Shown here piece by piece: positions 1-8,960 of a DNA stretch of 64,000 bases (positions are counted from its first letter, which is position 1; each line of letters starts with the position of its first letter). Under the pieces are notes generated by a model. That model did no database searches, was not told the DNA's origin, and was given only the letters and a program-made list of their open reading frames with translations. The translations under genes were made by a program, and so were the position numbers. This DNA is from RGIG4708 sp045538875 (lineage in GTDB: Bacteria > Bacillota > Clostridia > UMGS1810), in the NCBI GenBank assembly GCA_045538875.1, contig JAZQEG010000003.1, positions 4,432 to 68,431 on the forward strand. The letters are read 5' to 3'.

Positions 1-350
1 GCCTTGTAAACGAAATTAGGGTAAAAAACGGGCTTAATGCTCTTACAGCAGACTGGGAGCTTAGCCGTGTTGCAAGAATAAAATCACAGGATATGAAAGA
101 TAACAATTATTTTTCGCATACAAGCCCTGTTTACGGCTCACCTTTTAATATGATAAAAAACTTTGGTATTTCATATAAGAGTGCTGCCGAAAATATTGCA
201 AAAGGCCAGTCCACACCGCAAGCGGTTGTAAATGCGTGGATGAACTCGTCGGGGCACAGAGCAAATATTTTAAATAGCTCATACACAAAAATCGGCGTGG
301 GCTATGTATCGGGAGGACATTATTGGACACAGATGTTTATACGTCAGTAA
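1..350 (+). CDS. CAP-domain (SCP/YkwD-like) secreted protein, 3' part
   Basis: This is the C-terminal end of a gene that starts before the window; the reading frame begins at base 3. The visible residues form most of a CAP (SCP/PR-1) domain of the bacterial YkwD type. These include the stretch YFSHTSP, the helix with AAENIA, and the segment with WMNSSGHRANIL, which carry the conserved His and Glu residues of the CAP cavity. It ends with a short strand, YWTQMFIRQ. Proteins of this kind are normally secreted or surface-attached, and their biochemical role in Firmicutes is poorly defined. The signal peptide and any cell-wall-binding part lie outside the window. Confidence 0.85.
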   Translation, partial: LVNEIRVKNGLNALTADWELSRVARIKSQDMKDNNYFSHTSPVYGSPFNMIKNFGISYKSAAENIAKGQSTPQAVVNAWMNSSGHRANILNSSYTKIGVGYVSGGHYWTQMFIRQ

Positions 351-353
351 AAC

Positions 354-396
354 AACAAGGTGTGTAAAAAACTGTTGATTTTTTACACACCTTGTT
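354..396. terminator. Bidirectional terminator
   Basis: A long inverted repeat starts with AACAAGGTGTGTAAAAAA and ends with its complement, with an A-run on one side and a T-run on the other. It lies between the convergent CAP gene and the last gene of the his operon, so it can terminate both. Confidence 0.8.
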
Positions 397-400
397 AATT

Positions 401-1204
401 TTATAGGTTTTGTTCAACAAATTTACCGTTTTTTATTACGCAAACAGTTTTAAAGCCCAGCTGTTTAAGTTTAGTTTGTGCCTCATCAAAGCAGTAGTCC
501 AAAAGCTCTTTTTTGTGGCAGTCGGATGTAATAATTACCCTGCCGTTTTTTTGAGCAATTTGCTTTAAAACCGAGTCGCTCGGGTACAGTTCGCCCTGAT
601 AAAATTTGCCCGAAGTATTGAGCTCAAAAATAACATCGGTTTTAATCAGCTCATTTACTGCATCCATTGATGCATTTACATACCTTGGGTTGTTATTGTC
701 AAAAAGCTGTCCGTCTTTGTTGTATTTTTTTATAAGGTCAAAGTGGCCTATTATATCGCAGTTAGTTTTTTTCTTTAAATTGGCAACAGTTTGGTAATAT
801 GCCTCACAGCAGGCATATATATCCCCGTTAAAAAATTCATCGGTGGCTTTTTTTACCTGCTCAATGCTTTCGTCAACGGGTAGCATATTTGAGCCATTGG
901 CAAAATAATGTACCGAGCCTATTATGTAATCGTATACTCGGTCATCTGTTGAAAAATAGTCTTTTTCAATGCCACAGTATATTTGTATTTGATCATTATA
1001 TTTTTGTTTAAGCTTGCCTATATTTGTAACATACAAATCTGTTTCGATATTGCTCATACAGTAACTCAAATCAAAATCGGTAAACGAATGCCCCGAAAAG
1101 CCTATTGCATCAAAGCCTTTTTGTATTGCAGTTACAACTGTATCTTCTAGTCGGTCGCTTCCGTCGCAAAGTGTGCTGTGGGTATGCAGGTTGCATTTAA
1201 TCAT
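401..1204 (-). CDS. hisK: Histidinol-phosphatase, PHP family
   Basis: Predicted histidinol-phosphate phosphatase (the HisK/HisJ type, also called HisJ), which removes phosphate from L-histidinol phosphate in the penultimate part of histidine synthesis. At 267 aa it is a single PHP domain. Metal-binding motifs are visible in order: HTHSTLCDGS near the N-terminus, GHSFTD, GIEKDY, GSVHYF, GHFDL and TSDCHKK near the C-terminus. Its start codon overlaps the hisIE stop in an ATGA arrangement, so the two are translationally coupled. It is the last gene of the his operon and ends at a strong terminator. The position in the operon supports the substrate assignment over other PHP phosphoesterases. Confidence 0.9.
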   Translation of the reverse strand: MIKCNLHTHSTLCDGSDRLEDTVVTAIQKGFDAIGFSGHSFTDFDLSYCMSNIETDLYVTNIGKLKQKYNDQIQIYCGIEKDYFSTDDRVYDYIIGSVHYFANGSNMLPVDESIEQVKKATDEFFNGDIYACCEAYYQTVANLKKKTNCDIIGHFDLIKKYNKDGQLFDNNNPRYVNASMDAVNELIKTDVIFELNTSGKFYQGELYPSDSVLKQIAQKNGRVIITSDCHKKELLDYCFDEAQTKLKQLGFKTVCVIKNGKFVEQNL

Positions 1205-1851
1205 GATGTCATCTTCTCCTGCTTTACCTTGTGGTCTATTACATGTCGGGATGCAAGCTCTGCCTTTATTTGGTCAACCGAAATGCCCATTTCGCACATC
1301 ATAACAAGTATGTGATATGCAAGGTCGGCAACCTCGTATATTGTTTCTTTTTTGTCATCTGCCTTTGCCGCAATAATTACCTCGGTGCATTCTTCGCCTA
1401 CTTTTTTGAGAATTTTGTCAATGCCCTTTTCAAAAAGGTAGGTTGTGTATGAGCCATCTTTTTTGTTTAGCTTTCTGCCTTCTATGAGCTTTTCAAGCCC
1501 TTCCATCGAAAATGTACTGTATTCATCATTTTTGTAAACCTCGTTTGTAAAGCACGAGTCAGAGCCAAGGTGGCAGGCAGGCCCGTCTTTTACTACACTT
1601 ACTGTAAGGGCATCCATATCGCAGTCGGCAGTAATAGATACAATGTGCTGATAGTTGCCGCTTGTTTCGCCCTTGAGCCACAGCTCATTTCGTGAGCGGC
1701 TGTAAAAGCAGGTAAGTCCCTTTTGCATAGAAATTTCAAGGCTCTCTTTGTTCATATATGCAACAGTTAAAACTTTTTTTGTTATGGCATCAACAACAAC
1801 TGCAGGTATAAGTCCTTTTTCGTCAAATTTCAATTTGTTTATATCAAACAT
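1201..1851 (-). CDS. hisIE: Bifunctional phosphoribosyl-AMP cyclohydrolase / phosphoribosyl-ATP pyrophosphatase
   Basis: This 216-aa fusion carries out steps 2 and 3 of histidine synthesis. The N-terminal half (about residues 1-115) is HisI, with YSRSRNELWLKGE, the metal-binding DCDMDA and the cysteine-containing GPACH. The C-terminal half (about 120-210) is HisE, a MazG-like helical pyrophosphatase with KVGEECTEVIIAAK and YEVADLAYH. Both halves look complete. The gene lies between hisF and hisK, 14 bases after hisF, and overlaps hisK by four bases. Confidence 0.95.
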   Translation of the reverse strand: MFDINKLKFDEKGLIPAVVVDAITKKVLTVAYMNKESLEISMQKGLTCFYSRSRNELWLKGETSGNYQHIVSITADCDMDALTVSVVKDGPACHLGSDSCFTNEVYKNDEYSTFSMEGLEKLIEGRKLNKKDGSYTTYLFEKGIDKILKKVGEECTEVIIAAKADDKKETIYEVADLAYHILVMMCEMGISVDQIKAELASRHVIDHKVKQEKMTS

Positions 1852-1865
1852 ATTATTATCCTTTC

Positions 1866-2624
1866 TTATATACGCACGGTTACACCGTCGTTTTTTAAAT
1901 ACTCTTTAAGGTTAGGTATCGCAACCGAACCAAAATGGAATATAGATGCTGCAAGCCCTGCGTCAACATTAGGTACTGCTTTAAACAGCTTTGAAAAATC
2001 CTCCATACAGCCTGCTCCGCCCGAGGCTATAACAGGCACATTTACGGCACTGCATACCTGCTTAAGCAGCTCTATGTCAAAGCCTGCCTTTACTCCGTCG
2101 GTGTCGATAGAGTTTACCACAACCTCGCCTGCACCCATAGCAACACATTTTTTTATCCACTGTATTGCTTCCATTCCTGTAGACTCTCTGCCGCCTTTTG
2201 CATATACGGTAAACTGCCCGTTTTCTCTTTTTATATCAGCCGAAAGTACTACGCACTGGTCGCCGTATTTTTGAGCCGCTTGTTTAATGAGCAACGGGTT
2301 TTTTATTGCTCCCGAATTTACGCTTACCTTGTCGGCACCGCATTTGAGCACTCTGTCAAAGTCATCAATTGTGTTAATGCCTCCGCCAACAGTTAATGGT
2401 ATAAATATTTGGCTTGCTACCTCACGCAAAATGTCGGTAAATAATTTGCGGCCTTCAAAAGATGCTGTTATGTCGTAAAACACCAGCTCGTCTGCACCGC
2501 AATCGCTGTAGTATTTTGCAAGCTCAACAGGTGACGAAACATCACAAAGCCCCTCAAAATTAACTCCTTTTACCACTCTGCCATTTCTTACATCAAGGCA
2601 GGGGATAATTCTTTTGGTAATCAT
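1866..2624 (-). CDS. hisF: Imidazole glycerol phosphate synthase, cyclase subunit
   Basis: HisF is the (beta/alpha)8 barrel that joins ammonia from HisH to PRFAR, giving imidazole glycerol phosphate and AICAR. The 252-aa protein starts at the ATG that overlaps the hisA stop (ATGA). A longer open frame upstream is only hisA read in another frame. The catalytic aspartates are in IIPCLDV near the N-terminus and in LSADIKREN in the middle. GGGI and ASGGAG phosphate-binding loops are present. It partners with HisH, encoded two genes upstream. Confidence 0.96.
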   Translation of the reverse strand: MITKRIIPCLDVRNGRVVKGVNFEGLCDVSSPVELAKYYSDCGADELVFYDITASFEGRKLFTDILREVASQIFIPLTVGGGINTIDDFDRVLKCGADKVSVNSGAIKNPLLIKQAAQKYGDQCVVLSADIKRENGQFTVYAKGGRESTGMEAIQWIKKCVAMGAGEVVVNSIDTDGVKAGFDIELLKQVCSAVNVPVIASGGAGCMEDFSKLFKAVPNVDAGLAASIFHFGSVAIPNLKEYLKNDGVTVRI

Positions 2625-3343
2625 ATGCCATCGCCTCCCTCTAAAACAGCGTCGGCAATATCTATTGCTCCTGTGTAATATGCCTTGCCTATAATTGCGC
2701 CGTAAAGGTTGCATTTTGCGAGGTTTTTTATATCCTCAATTGAGGTTACTCCGCCAGATGCCGTAATTGAAATGTTGTATTTTTTGTTAAGAGCGTCATA
2801 CATATTGTGGTCGATGCCTTTCATTGCACCATCTTTTGATACATCTGTGCATATAACATATTTAACGCCTAAGTTTTCCATTTTTGCAAAAAATTCATCG
2901 CCTGTGTATTTGGATTTTTCTATCCAGCCTTTTATTGCCACATAGCCGTCTTTAATGTCTATGCCCGCCGCAATTTTGTCACCGTATTTTTGTATGCACT
3001 CGGTCAAAAATGCCTCATCTGTAACTGCCGCGGTACCGAGTATTACCCTGTCAACACCTATAGAGAGGTATTTTTCTACAGTTTGTATGCTTCGTATGCC
3101 ACCGCCAAGCTCAACAAAGCAATCGCAGTTGTCTATTATTTTTTTTATTGTTTGCATATTGGGAGTGCCGCCTGTTTTTGCACCCTCAAGGTCTACAAGG
3201 TGCAGGTATTTGGCACCGCCTTGCATAAATTTTTTAACAATATTTACGGGGTTGTTGTCGTACACTGTCATATTGTTGTAATCACCCTTAAACAGTCGTA
3301 CTGCCTTGCCCTCATATATGTCTATTGCAGGAAAAATTTTCAT
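2621..3343 (-). CDS. hisA: ProFAR isomerase (HisA)
   Basis: HisA isomerises ProFAR to PRFAR with the same barrel fold as HisF. At 240 aa it has the usual length. The catalytic Asp is in FPAIDIYEGKAVRL and the second in the TDVSKDG segment; the phosphate loops GGGIRS and ASGGV are present. It starts 15 bases downstream of hisH and overlaps hisF by four bases, in the usual hisH-hisA-hisF order. Confidence 0.95.
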   Translation of the reverse strand: MKIFPAIDIYEGKAVRLFKGDYNNMTVYDNNPVNIVKKFMQGGAKYLHLVDLEGAKTGGTPNMQTIKKIIDNCDCFVELGGGIRSIQTVEKYLSIGVDRVILGTAAVTDEAFLTECIQKYGDKIAAGIDIKDGYVAIKGWIEKSKYTGDEFFAKMENLGVKYVICTDVSKDGAMKGIDHNMYDALNKKYNISITASGGVTSIEDIKNLAKCNLYGAIIGKAYYTGAIDIADAVLEGGDGI

Positions 3344-3358
3344 ATGTTATCCTTTCTG

Positions 3359-3967
3359 TTAAAGCTCACAAAATGCCCTTAAAATATTAAGCCCTACATT
3401 GCCGCTTTTTTCGGGGTGAAACTGACATCCGTACACATTGCCTTTTTGCACTGTTGCTGTAATATCAGCACCATATGGGGCAGTTGAGGTAATTGCTTCA
3501 TCACAATCACACGCATAGTAGGAGTGCACAAAGTACACAAAGTCACCGTTGTTTATATATTTAAAAAGCTTGCTTTGCTTTTTAAACTCCAGCTTGTTCC
3601 AGCCAATGTGAGGAATTTTAAGTTGTTTTGGAATTTTTTGCTCCATAGGTACAATGCTGCCGTGTATAAGCCCCAGCCCCTCGTGCTCGCCATACTCATA
3701 GCTTTTGTCAAAAAGCAGCTGCATACCAAGGCATATGCCCATAAGAGGCTTGCCGTTTTTGGCAAGTTCTGTAACAACCTTGTCAAGCCCTGTGCTTTTA
3801 AGCTTTGATGCGGCATCGCAAAACGCTCCTACACCAGGTAAAATTATTTTGTCTGCCTTTTGGAGCAACGCTTTGTCGCTTGTAACCACAGTTTGTGCAC
3901 CTATTGCTTTAAATGAGCTCTCGAGCGAAAACAAGTTGCCCACGCCGTAATCTATAATTGCAATCAT
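3359..3967 (-). CDS. hisH: Imidazole glycerol phosphate synthase, glutaminase subunit
   Basis: This class I glutamine amidotransferase (202 aa) supplies ammonia to HisF. The catalytic triad is visible: nucleophile Cys79 in GICLGMQ, and His and Glu in QFHPEKSG near the C-terminus. The oxyanion strand PGVGAF is present. It lies four bases after hisB. Confidence 0.96.
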   Translation of the reverse strand: MIAIIDYGVGNLFSLESSFKAIGAQTVVTSDKALLQKADKIILPGVGAFCDAASKLKSTGLDKVVTELAKNGKPLMGICLGMQLLFDKSYEYGEHEGLGLIHGSIVPMEQKIPKQLKIPHIGWNKLEFKKQSKLFKYINNGDFVYFVHSYYACDCDEAITSTAPYGADITATVQKGNVYGCQFHPEKSGNVGLNILRAFCEL

Positions 3968-3971
3968 TATT

Positions 3972-4559
3972 TTATAATACTCCTTTGGTAGACGGAATAT
4001 CGTCTTTGTATTTTGGGTCGATTTGGACAGCGTCTTTTAGCACTCTTGCAACCGCCTTAAAGCAAGCCTCGCCAATGTGATGAGAGTTGCCTCCGTATAT
4101 TTTTTTGATGTGCAGCGTAATACCTGCATTTGATACAAACGCCTCAAAAAATTCTTTAAATAGCTCTGTGTCAAAATCGCCTATTTTGTATGTAGGAAAT
4201 TCTGCATCAAACACAAGGTGGCTCCTGCCCGAAATATCAACAGCAGCAAGCACAAGTGATTCGTCCATAGGCAAGTGAATATCTGCATATCTTAATATAC
4301 CCTTCATATCGCCAACAGCAGTTTTAAATGCTTTGCCAAGGCATATGCCTATGTCCTCTGCACTGTGGTGAAAGTCTACCCACACATCACCCTTGCAAGT
4401 TACATCAAGGTCAAAACGGCTGTGCTTTGCAAAAAGTGTAAGCATATGGTCTAAAAAGCCTATTCCTGTGTTAATGTTTGATTTGCCGCTGCCGTCAAGG
4501 TTTAGCTTTAAGCAAATATCGGTTTCGTTTGTTTTTCGGTTAATTTCAGCACATCTCAT
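3972..4559 (-). CDS. hisB: Imidazoleglycerol-phosphate dehydratase
   Basis: HisB dehydrates imidazole glycerol phosphate to imidazole acetol phosphate. The protein is 195 aa, the monofunctional length without the phosphatase domain seen in enterobacteria. That fits the separate PHP phosphatase in this operon. The Mn-binding motifs HHSAED and the later HHIGEA are intact, as is the GFLDHML segment. It starts one base after the hisC stop. Confidence 0.96.
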   Translation of the reverse strand: MRCAEINRKTNETDICLKLNLDGSGKSNINTGIGFLDHMLTLFAKHSRFDLDVTCKGDVWVDFHHSAEDIGICLGKAFKTAVGDMKGILRYADIHLPMDESLVLAAVDISGRSHLVFDAEFPTYKIGDFDTELFKEFFEAFVSNAGITLHIKKIYGGNSHHIGEACFKAVARVLKDAVQIDPKYKDDIPSTKGVL

Positions 4560-4560
4560 A

Positions 4561-5622
4561 TCAGTATACCTCTACAATTTTTTTGATTATTTGTATAAAC
4601 TTTTCCATTTGCTCCATCGAGCCAATGGTAATACGGTTAAATTCACAAATTCGGGGGTTGTCAAAGTGGCGTACCAGCACGCCATTTTGCTTTAATTTAA
4701 CATACAATTCGCTTCCCCGTATTTTTTTAGTTGCAGCAAAAACAAAATTTGCCTGTGACTCAACTACATCAAAGCCAAGCTTTTCAAGCTGTTCGGTTAC
4801 ATACTGCCTTGTTTGTATTATTTTTTTGCAGTTGTCCATATAGTAATTGTTGTTTTCAATAACTGCAATTCCTGCAGCCATTGTCATTCTGTTTACACTA
4901 TACGGATTGGTAGAAAATTTAATTGTTGCAAGGTCATCAATTATTGCCTTTGATGCAATTGCAAAACCAAGGCGCGCACCTGCCATACTGCGCGATTTGG
5001 AAAATGTTTGCACAACAAGCAGGTTGTCGTATTTGTTTATAAGAGAGCAGCAGCTTTTTGCACCAAAATCCACATATGCTTCGTCAATAACTACCACATT
5101 GTCGGGGTTGTTTTTGAGTATGCTCTCTATTTTATCAATGCTCATTTCAATCCCTGTTGGTGCATTTGGGTTTGCAATAAACACAGGGCCGCTTGCATTG
5201 TAATAATGCCGTGGGTTAATTGTAAAGTCATCGCGCAGCGGTATTTGCCTGTAATTTACACCGTTAAGGTTTGCAAACACTTTGTAAAACCCATATGTTA
5301 TATCGGGGAACAGAGCTGTTTTGCCTGTGTCACCAAATGCCGCAAATGCAAAATTGAGTATATCGTCAGAGCCGTTTGATACCAGCACATTTTCTGCTTT
5401 TACATTGTAAATGTGCGCAATTTTTTCTCTCAAAATGCTGCATTCGGGGTCGGGGTAAAGCGCCAATTTGTCTACCTCGCCCAATACAGCATCAAGCACA
5501 TTTTGCGCGGGAGGATAGGGCGATTCGTTTGTGTTAAGCTTTATGTACTGCATATCCTTTGGTTGCTCGCCCGGTGTGTATGCAGTAAGTTTGTTGAGTT
5601 TTGAACTAAAAAATCTGCTCAT
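4561..5622 (-). CDS. hisC: Histidinol-phosphate aminotransferase
   Basis: This PLP-dependent class I/II aminotransferase (353 aa) makes histidinol phosphate from imidazole acetol phosphate. The substrate loop LNTNESPYPP, the NPNAPTG motif, the DEAYVDFG segment and the PLP-lysine region TFSKSRSMAGARLG are all present. The start follows an AAGGA-type ribosome binding site. It is separated from hisD by about 350 bases of repeats, the only wide gap in this operon. A transcript from the operon promoter must cross these repeats, or hisC must have its own promoter. Confidence 0.95.
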   Translation of the reverse strand: MSRFFSSKLNKLTAYTPGEQPKDMQYIKLNTNESPYPPAQNVLDAVLGEVDKLALYPDPECSILREKIAHIYNVKAENVLVSNGSDDILNFAFAAFGDTGKTALFPDITYGFYKVFANLNGVNYRQIPLRDDFTINPRHYYNASGPVFIANPNAPTGIEMSIDKIESILKNNPDNVVVIDEAYVDFGAKSCCSLINKYDNLLVVQTFSKSRSMAGARLGFAIASKAIIDDLATIKFSTNPYSVNRMTMAAGIAVIENNNYYMDNCKKIIQTRQYVTEQLEKLGFDVVESQANFVFAATKKIRGSELYVKLKQNGVLVRHFDNPRICEFNRITIGSMEQMEKFIQIIKKIVEVY

Positions 5623-5652
5623 AGTAACAATCCTTTATAATGATATAGGGTA

Positions 5653-5758
5653 TCGTAGTTCAATGAAAAACAAAGCAATTATTAACAGTACTACGATGAT
5701 AATTATTTGTTATTAGCGAACTATTTAGTGCCATATTAAATTCATTGAACGGTTATCG
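5653..5758. repeat. 106-bp direct repeat, copy 1, with terminal inverted repeats
   Basis: This copy matches 5860-5965 base for base except at one position (C at 5677, T at 5884). Inside it, 5658-5750 is bounded by a perfect 10-bp inverted repeat (GTTCAATGAA and TTCATTGAAC), which gives a 93-bp MITE-like unit. No coding capacity is evident. The two copies flank a structured spacer in the middle of the his operon. Confidence 0.9.
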
Positions 5759-5859
5759 TAAGTGAGTACAAGAAGGATAAAAATTGATGATAAACGGACG
5801 AACTGAACCCGCAGGGGTTACCCGAAGGCGTATGTGATACGCCGAGAGGTGAAGTTCGT
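5759..5859. other. Structured spacer between the two 106-bp repeats
   Basis: This 101-base spacer can fold into a multi-branched structure. The closing stem is ACGAACT (5798-5804) with AGTTCGT (5853-5859). Inside it are two hairpins: AACCC (5806-5810) with GGGTT (5815-5819), and GGCGTAT (5827-5833) with ATACGCC (5837-5843). It is more GC-rich than its surroundings. It could be a small RNA or the core of a mobile element. I do not recognise a named RNA family. Confidence 0.6.
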
Positions 5860-5965
5860 TCGTAGTTCAATGAAAAACAAAGTAATTATTAACAGTACTA
5901 CGATGATAATTATTTGTTATTAGCGAACTATTTAGTGCCATATTAAATTCATTGAACGGTTATCG
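5860..5965. repeat. 106-bp direct repeat, copy 2, with terminal inverted repeats
   Basis: Second copy of the repeat at 5653-5758; the inner unit bounded by the 10-bp inverted repeat is 5865-5957. It ends six bases from the hisD stop codon, so the repeat pair fills the whole hisD-hisC gap. Confidence 0.9.
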
Positions 5966-5971
5966 CAATTT

Positions 5972-7246
5972 TTATTCTTCGAGAAAACGAATTGTGGCGC
6001 TTTTTGCATGCGCCTCAAGCCCTTCGCTGCGCGCAAAATATGCAATTTTGTCTGCCACCTTGCAAAGCGCATCCTGCGAATAATATGTGTACTGCATTTT
6101 TTTAACAAAATCATCTACCGAAAGCGGACTTGCAAACCTTGCCGTGCCGCTTGTAGGCAGTGTGTGATTTGCACCCGAAAAATAATCTCCCAAAGCCTCA
6201 GGGCAGTTTTTGCCCATAAACACCGAGCCTGCATTGGTCACCATTCCAAGCAGCTCAAACGGATTGTCTACACACAGCTCAAGGTGCTCGGGGGCAATCT
6301 CATTTGAAATATCTATTGCCTGCTTTATGCTGTCTACTATAATAATTTTGCCGTAGTTGTCGATAGATGCTCTTGCAATTTCGCATCTTGGCAAAAGCGG
6401 AATTTGTATTTCGAGCTGCTCGCTTACCTTTTTGGCAAGCTCGTTGCTGTCGGTTACAAGCACTGCGCTTGCCATTTTGTCGTGTTCTGCCTGCGAAAGC
6501 ATATCTGCTGCCACAAATGAAGGGTTGCTTGTGGCATCTGCCACAATAAGAATTTCGCTTGGGCCTGCAATCATATCTATTGCAACTGTGCCAAAAACCT
6601 GTCTTTTTGCCTCTGCAACATATGCGTTGCCCGGGCCTACTATTTTGTCTACCTTTGGTATGGATTGTGTCCCATAGGCAAGGGCTGCAACAGCTTGCGC
6701 ACCGCCTGCTTTAAAAATTTTGTCAACGCCTGCAATTTTTGCAGCTACAAGTATTACAGGGTTAATGTGCCCGCCTGTTGCAGGGGTTGTCATATATATG
6801 TTTTTAACACCTGCAATTTTTGCAGGGATGCAGTTCATAAGCACGCTCGACGGATATGCCGCAGTGCCGCCAGGCACATAAAGCCCAACCTTTTCGAGCG
6901 GCATAATTTTTTGCCCTGTTACTATGCCGCTTGAGTCGTTTTGAATAAAGCCTTGGCGCAGCTGATTGCGGTGGAATTTTTCGATATTTTGTGCCGCCTC
7001 TTTTATTACTTCAACAAGTTTTTTGTTGGCACATTCAAATGCTTTGTCAATCTCTTGCTTTGTAACCTCAAGGCTTGTTATATCGGCATTGTCAAATTTT
7101 TTGCCGTATTCTATGAGTGCCTCATCGCCGCGTGCGCGTACATCATCAATTATTGCAGTAACTGTATCTGAAACATTTACTGTATCGGCAACACGCAAAA
7201 ATATTTCGTTAGCAGTTGTATCTAAATAATTAAGTATTTTAATCAT
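5972..7246 (-). CDS. hisD: Histidinol dehydrogenase
   Basis: HisD is the zinc- and NAD-dependent enzyme that performs the last two oxidations to L-histidine. It is 424 aa, the normal length. Recognisable segments are VPGGTAAYPSSVLM, the dinucleotide region KVDKIVGPGN, IAGPSEILIVAD, the AEHD motif with conserved Glu and His, and APEHLEL near the C-terminus. It overlaps hisG by four bases. The stop lies right beside the second 106-bp repeat, so the element inserted just downstream without truncating the gene. Confidence 0.97.
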   Translation of the reverse strand: MIKILNYLDTTANEIFLRVADTVNVSDTVTAIIDDVRARGDEALIEYGKKFDNADITSLEVTKQEIDKAFECANKKLVEVIKEAAQNIEKFHRNQLRQGFIQNDSSGIVTGQKIMPLEKVGLYVPGGTAAYPSSVLMNCIPAKIAGVKNIYMTTPATGGHINPVILVAAKIAGVDKIFKAGGAQAVAALAYGTQSIPKVDKIVGPGNAYVAEAKRQVFGTVAIDMIAGPSEILIVADATSNPSFVAADMLSQAEHDKMASAVLVTDSNELAKKVSEQLEIQIPLLPRCEIARASIDNYGKIIIVDSIKQAIDISNEIAPEHLELCVDNPFELLGMVTNAGSVFMGKNCPEALGDYFSGANHTLPTSGTARFASPLSVDDFVKKMQYTYYSQDALCKVADKIAYFARSEGLEAHAKSATIRFLEE

Positions 7247-7878
7247 CGCAAGTTCCTTTCATCCAGTTGCTCTTTTATAGCATCACGAATTTTTTCTATT
7301 TGTGCATTTTTAAATTTAAAGCTTGATTTGTTTGCAATAAGGCGTGCGCTTATTTCCACAATTGTATCAAAAACCACAAGATCATTTTCCTTTAAGGTAG
7401 TGCCTGTTTCAACAATATCAACTATAACATCAGAAAGATTAAGTATGGGAGCAATTTCTATTGAGCCGTTAAGCTTAATTATATCAATATCACGCCCTTT
7501 TGACGAATAGTGAGCTTTTGCAATGTTAGGAAATTTTGTGGCCACTTTAAGTGCTTTTTGTGTGTTGTCACGAAAATCCTTTTTTGCAGCAACTGCCATT
7601 TTGCACTTGCCTATGCCAAAATCAACAAGCTCATAAATGTCGGGGGAGTATTCGAGCAAAATATCCTTGCCTGCAACACCTATGTCTGCCGCGCCGCGCT
7701 CAACATAAATTGCAACATCGGAAGGCTTTACCCAAAAATATCTTATGCCAAGCTCTGCGTTTTCAAATATGAGCTTTCGGTTGTTTTGGTGTATAGAGGG
7801 GCAGGTGTAACCTGCATTTTCAAACATTTCGAGCACTTTGTTTCCAAGTCTGCCTTTTGGCAGTGCTATATTTATCAT
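7243..7878 (-). CDS. hisG: ATP phosphoribosyltransferase, short form catalytic subunit
   Basis: HisG catalyses the first, committed step, joining ATP and PRPP. At 211 aa it is the short form, which lacks the C-terminal regulatory domain and needs HisZ. The PRPP-binding segment IVDIVETGTTL and the N-terminal IALPKGRLG are present. hisZ lies immediately upstream with a four-base overlap, as expected for the HisG-HisZ complex. Confidence 0.96.
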   Translation of the reverse strand: MINIALPKGRLGNKVLEMFENAGYTCPSIHQNNRKLIFENAELGIRYFWVKPSDVAIYVERGAADIGVAGKDILLEYSPDIYELVDFGIGKCKMAVAAKKDFRDNTQKALKVATKFPNIAKAHYSSKGRDIDIIKLNGSIEIAPILNLSDVIVDIVETGTTLKENDLVVFDTIVEISARLIANKSSFKFKNAQIEKIRDAIKEQLDERNLR

Positions 7879-8951
7879 TGCTCTGCCTCCTTTATATGCA
7901 ATTTGTATTTAAAGTCATCGGGTATTTGCTTGCACACCAGCACCTTCATGCCGCTGTTTGTAAGCTCTTTTGCTTTTGCTGCAAGAAAGGCAGGGTCGGT
8001 TGCATCGCTGTATGTAATAATTACATCTGCGTCGTATTTTTCGCCATTTGTGTTAAGCTGTTTTAATACATCGTGATACACCGCAAAGCCAATTGCTCTT
8101 GATTTTTTACCCATTTTGTTCATAAGCTTGTCGTACTGACCGCCTGAGAGTACTATGCTTGGCACTCCTGCAATATACCCTTGCAAAACAATGCCGTTGT
8201 AATAGTTAAGGTCACTAGTAACCGAAAAATCAAGGTGTATTTTGTCAAAGCTTTCCAGCCCCGACAAAATGCTTTTTATTTGCTTTAATTGCTCAATTAC
8301 ACTGTTTGTATCTTGGTTTACATTTATTTTTTCAAGTGCGGCAATAACAGTATCAAAATCCCCGTAGGCATTAATCATATCTGCAAGCAAGCTTGCTTTT
8401 TCGCCAAGGAGGTCATATATTTCGTGGGTATTTTTTTCGCCGATGCATTTTATAACCTTGTCTTTGTTGCTGCTGTCAACATTGAGGTAATCAAGCAGAG
8501 CCGCTACAAAACCCATATGCGAAATATCAAGCAAAAAGTCTTCACCTGTAAGCTTGAGGCTACCGAGCGCAAGCATTATTACCTCGCAAATGTTATATGT
8601 GTCTACATCGCCTATACACTCAAGCCCTGTTTGCATTATTTCCTTAAAATCGTTGCCCTCAGATGCTCTGTAAACATTTTCGTTGTAATAAAGCTTTGTA
8701 ATGCCATTTGGGTTGTCGGCAGTGTTTTTTATTATGGAAAATGTAACATCGGGCTTTAATGCCATAAGCTTGCCGCCCATACCAGTAAAGGTAATAATAT
8801 TATCCGAAACCAAAAAGTCCTTGTTTTTTACATAAAGGTCGTATTCTTCAAATTTGCTCATACGGAATTGCCTGTAGCCATATTGCTCATAGAGAGAGCG
8901 CATATTGTAAACGCATTTTTCGTCGTTGCGTAAAGTGTTGTTAAAATCCAT
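7875..8951 (-). CDS. hisZ: ATP phosphoribosyltransferase regulatory subunit (HisRS-like)
   Basis: HisZ is a catalytically inactive paralogue of histidyl-tRNA synthetase that activates short-form HisG and gives histidine feedback control. The 358-aa sequence resembles a class II synthetase core: LMALKPDVTFSI (motif 2 region), IMQTGLECIGD and a glycine-rich motif 3 region around IVLSGGQYDKLM. A C-terminal anticodon-binding-like region follows. It starts after a GAGG ribosome binding site, nine bases after the TrpR-like gene. Confidence 0.92.
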   Translation of the reverse strand: MDFNNTLRNDEKCVYNMRSLYEQYGYRQFRMSKFEEYDLYVKNKDFLVSDNIITFTGMGGKLMALKPDVTFSIIKNTADNPNGITKLYYNENVYRASEGNDFKEIMQTGLECIGDVDTYNICEVIMLALGSLKLTGEDFLLDISHMGFVAALLDYLNVDSSNKDKVIKCIGEKNTHEIYDLLGEKASLLADMINAYGDFDTVIAALEKINVNQDTNSVIEQLKQIKSILSGLESFDKIHLDFSVTSDLNYYNGIVLQGYIAGVPSIVLSGGQYDKLMNKMGKKSRAIGFAVYHDVLKQLNTNGEKYDADVIITYSDATDPAFLAAKAKELTNSGMKVLVCKQIPDDFKYKLHIKEAEQ

Positions 8952-8960
8952 AGCTTTTCC

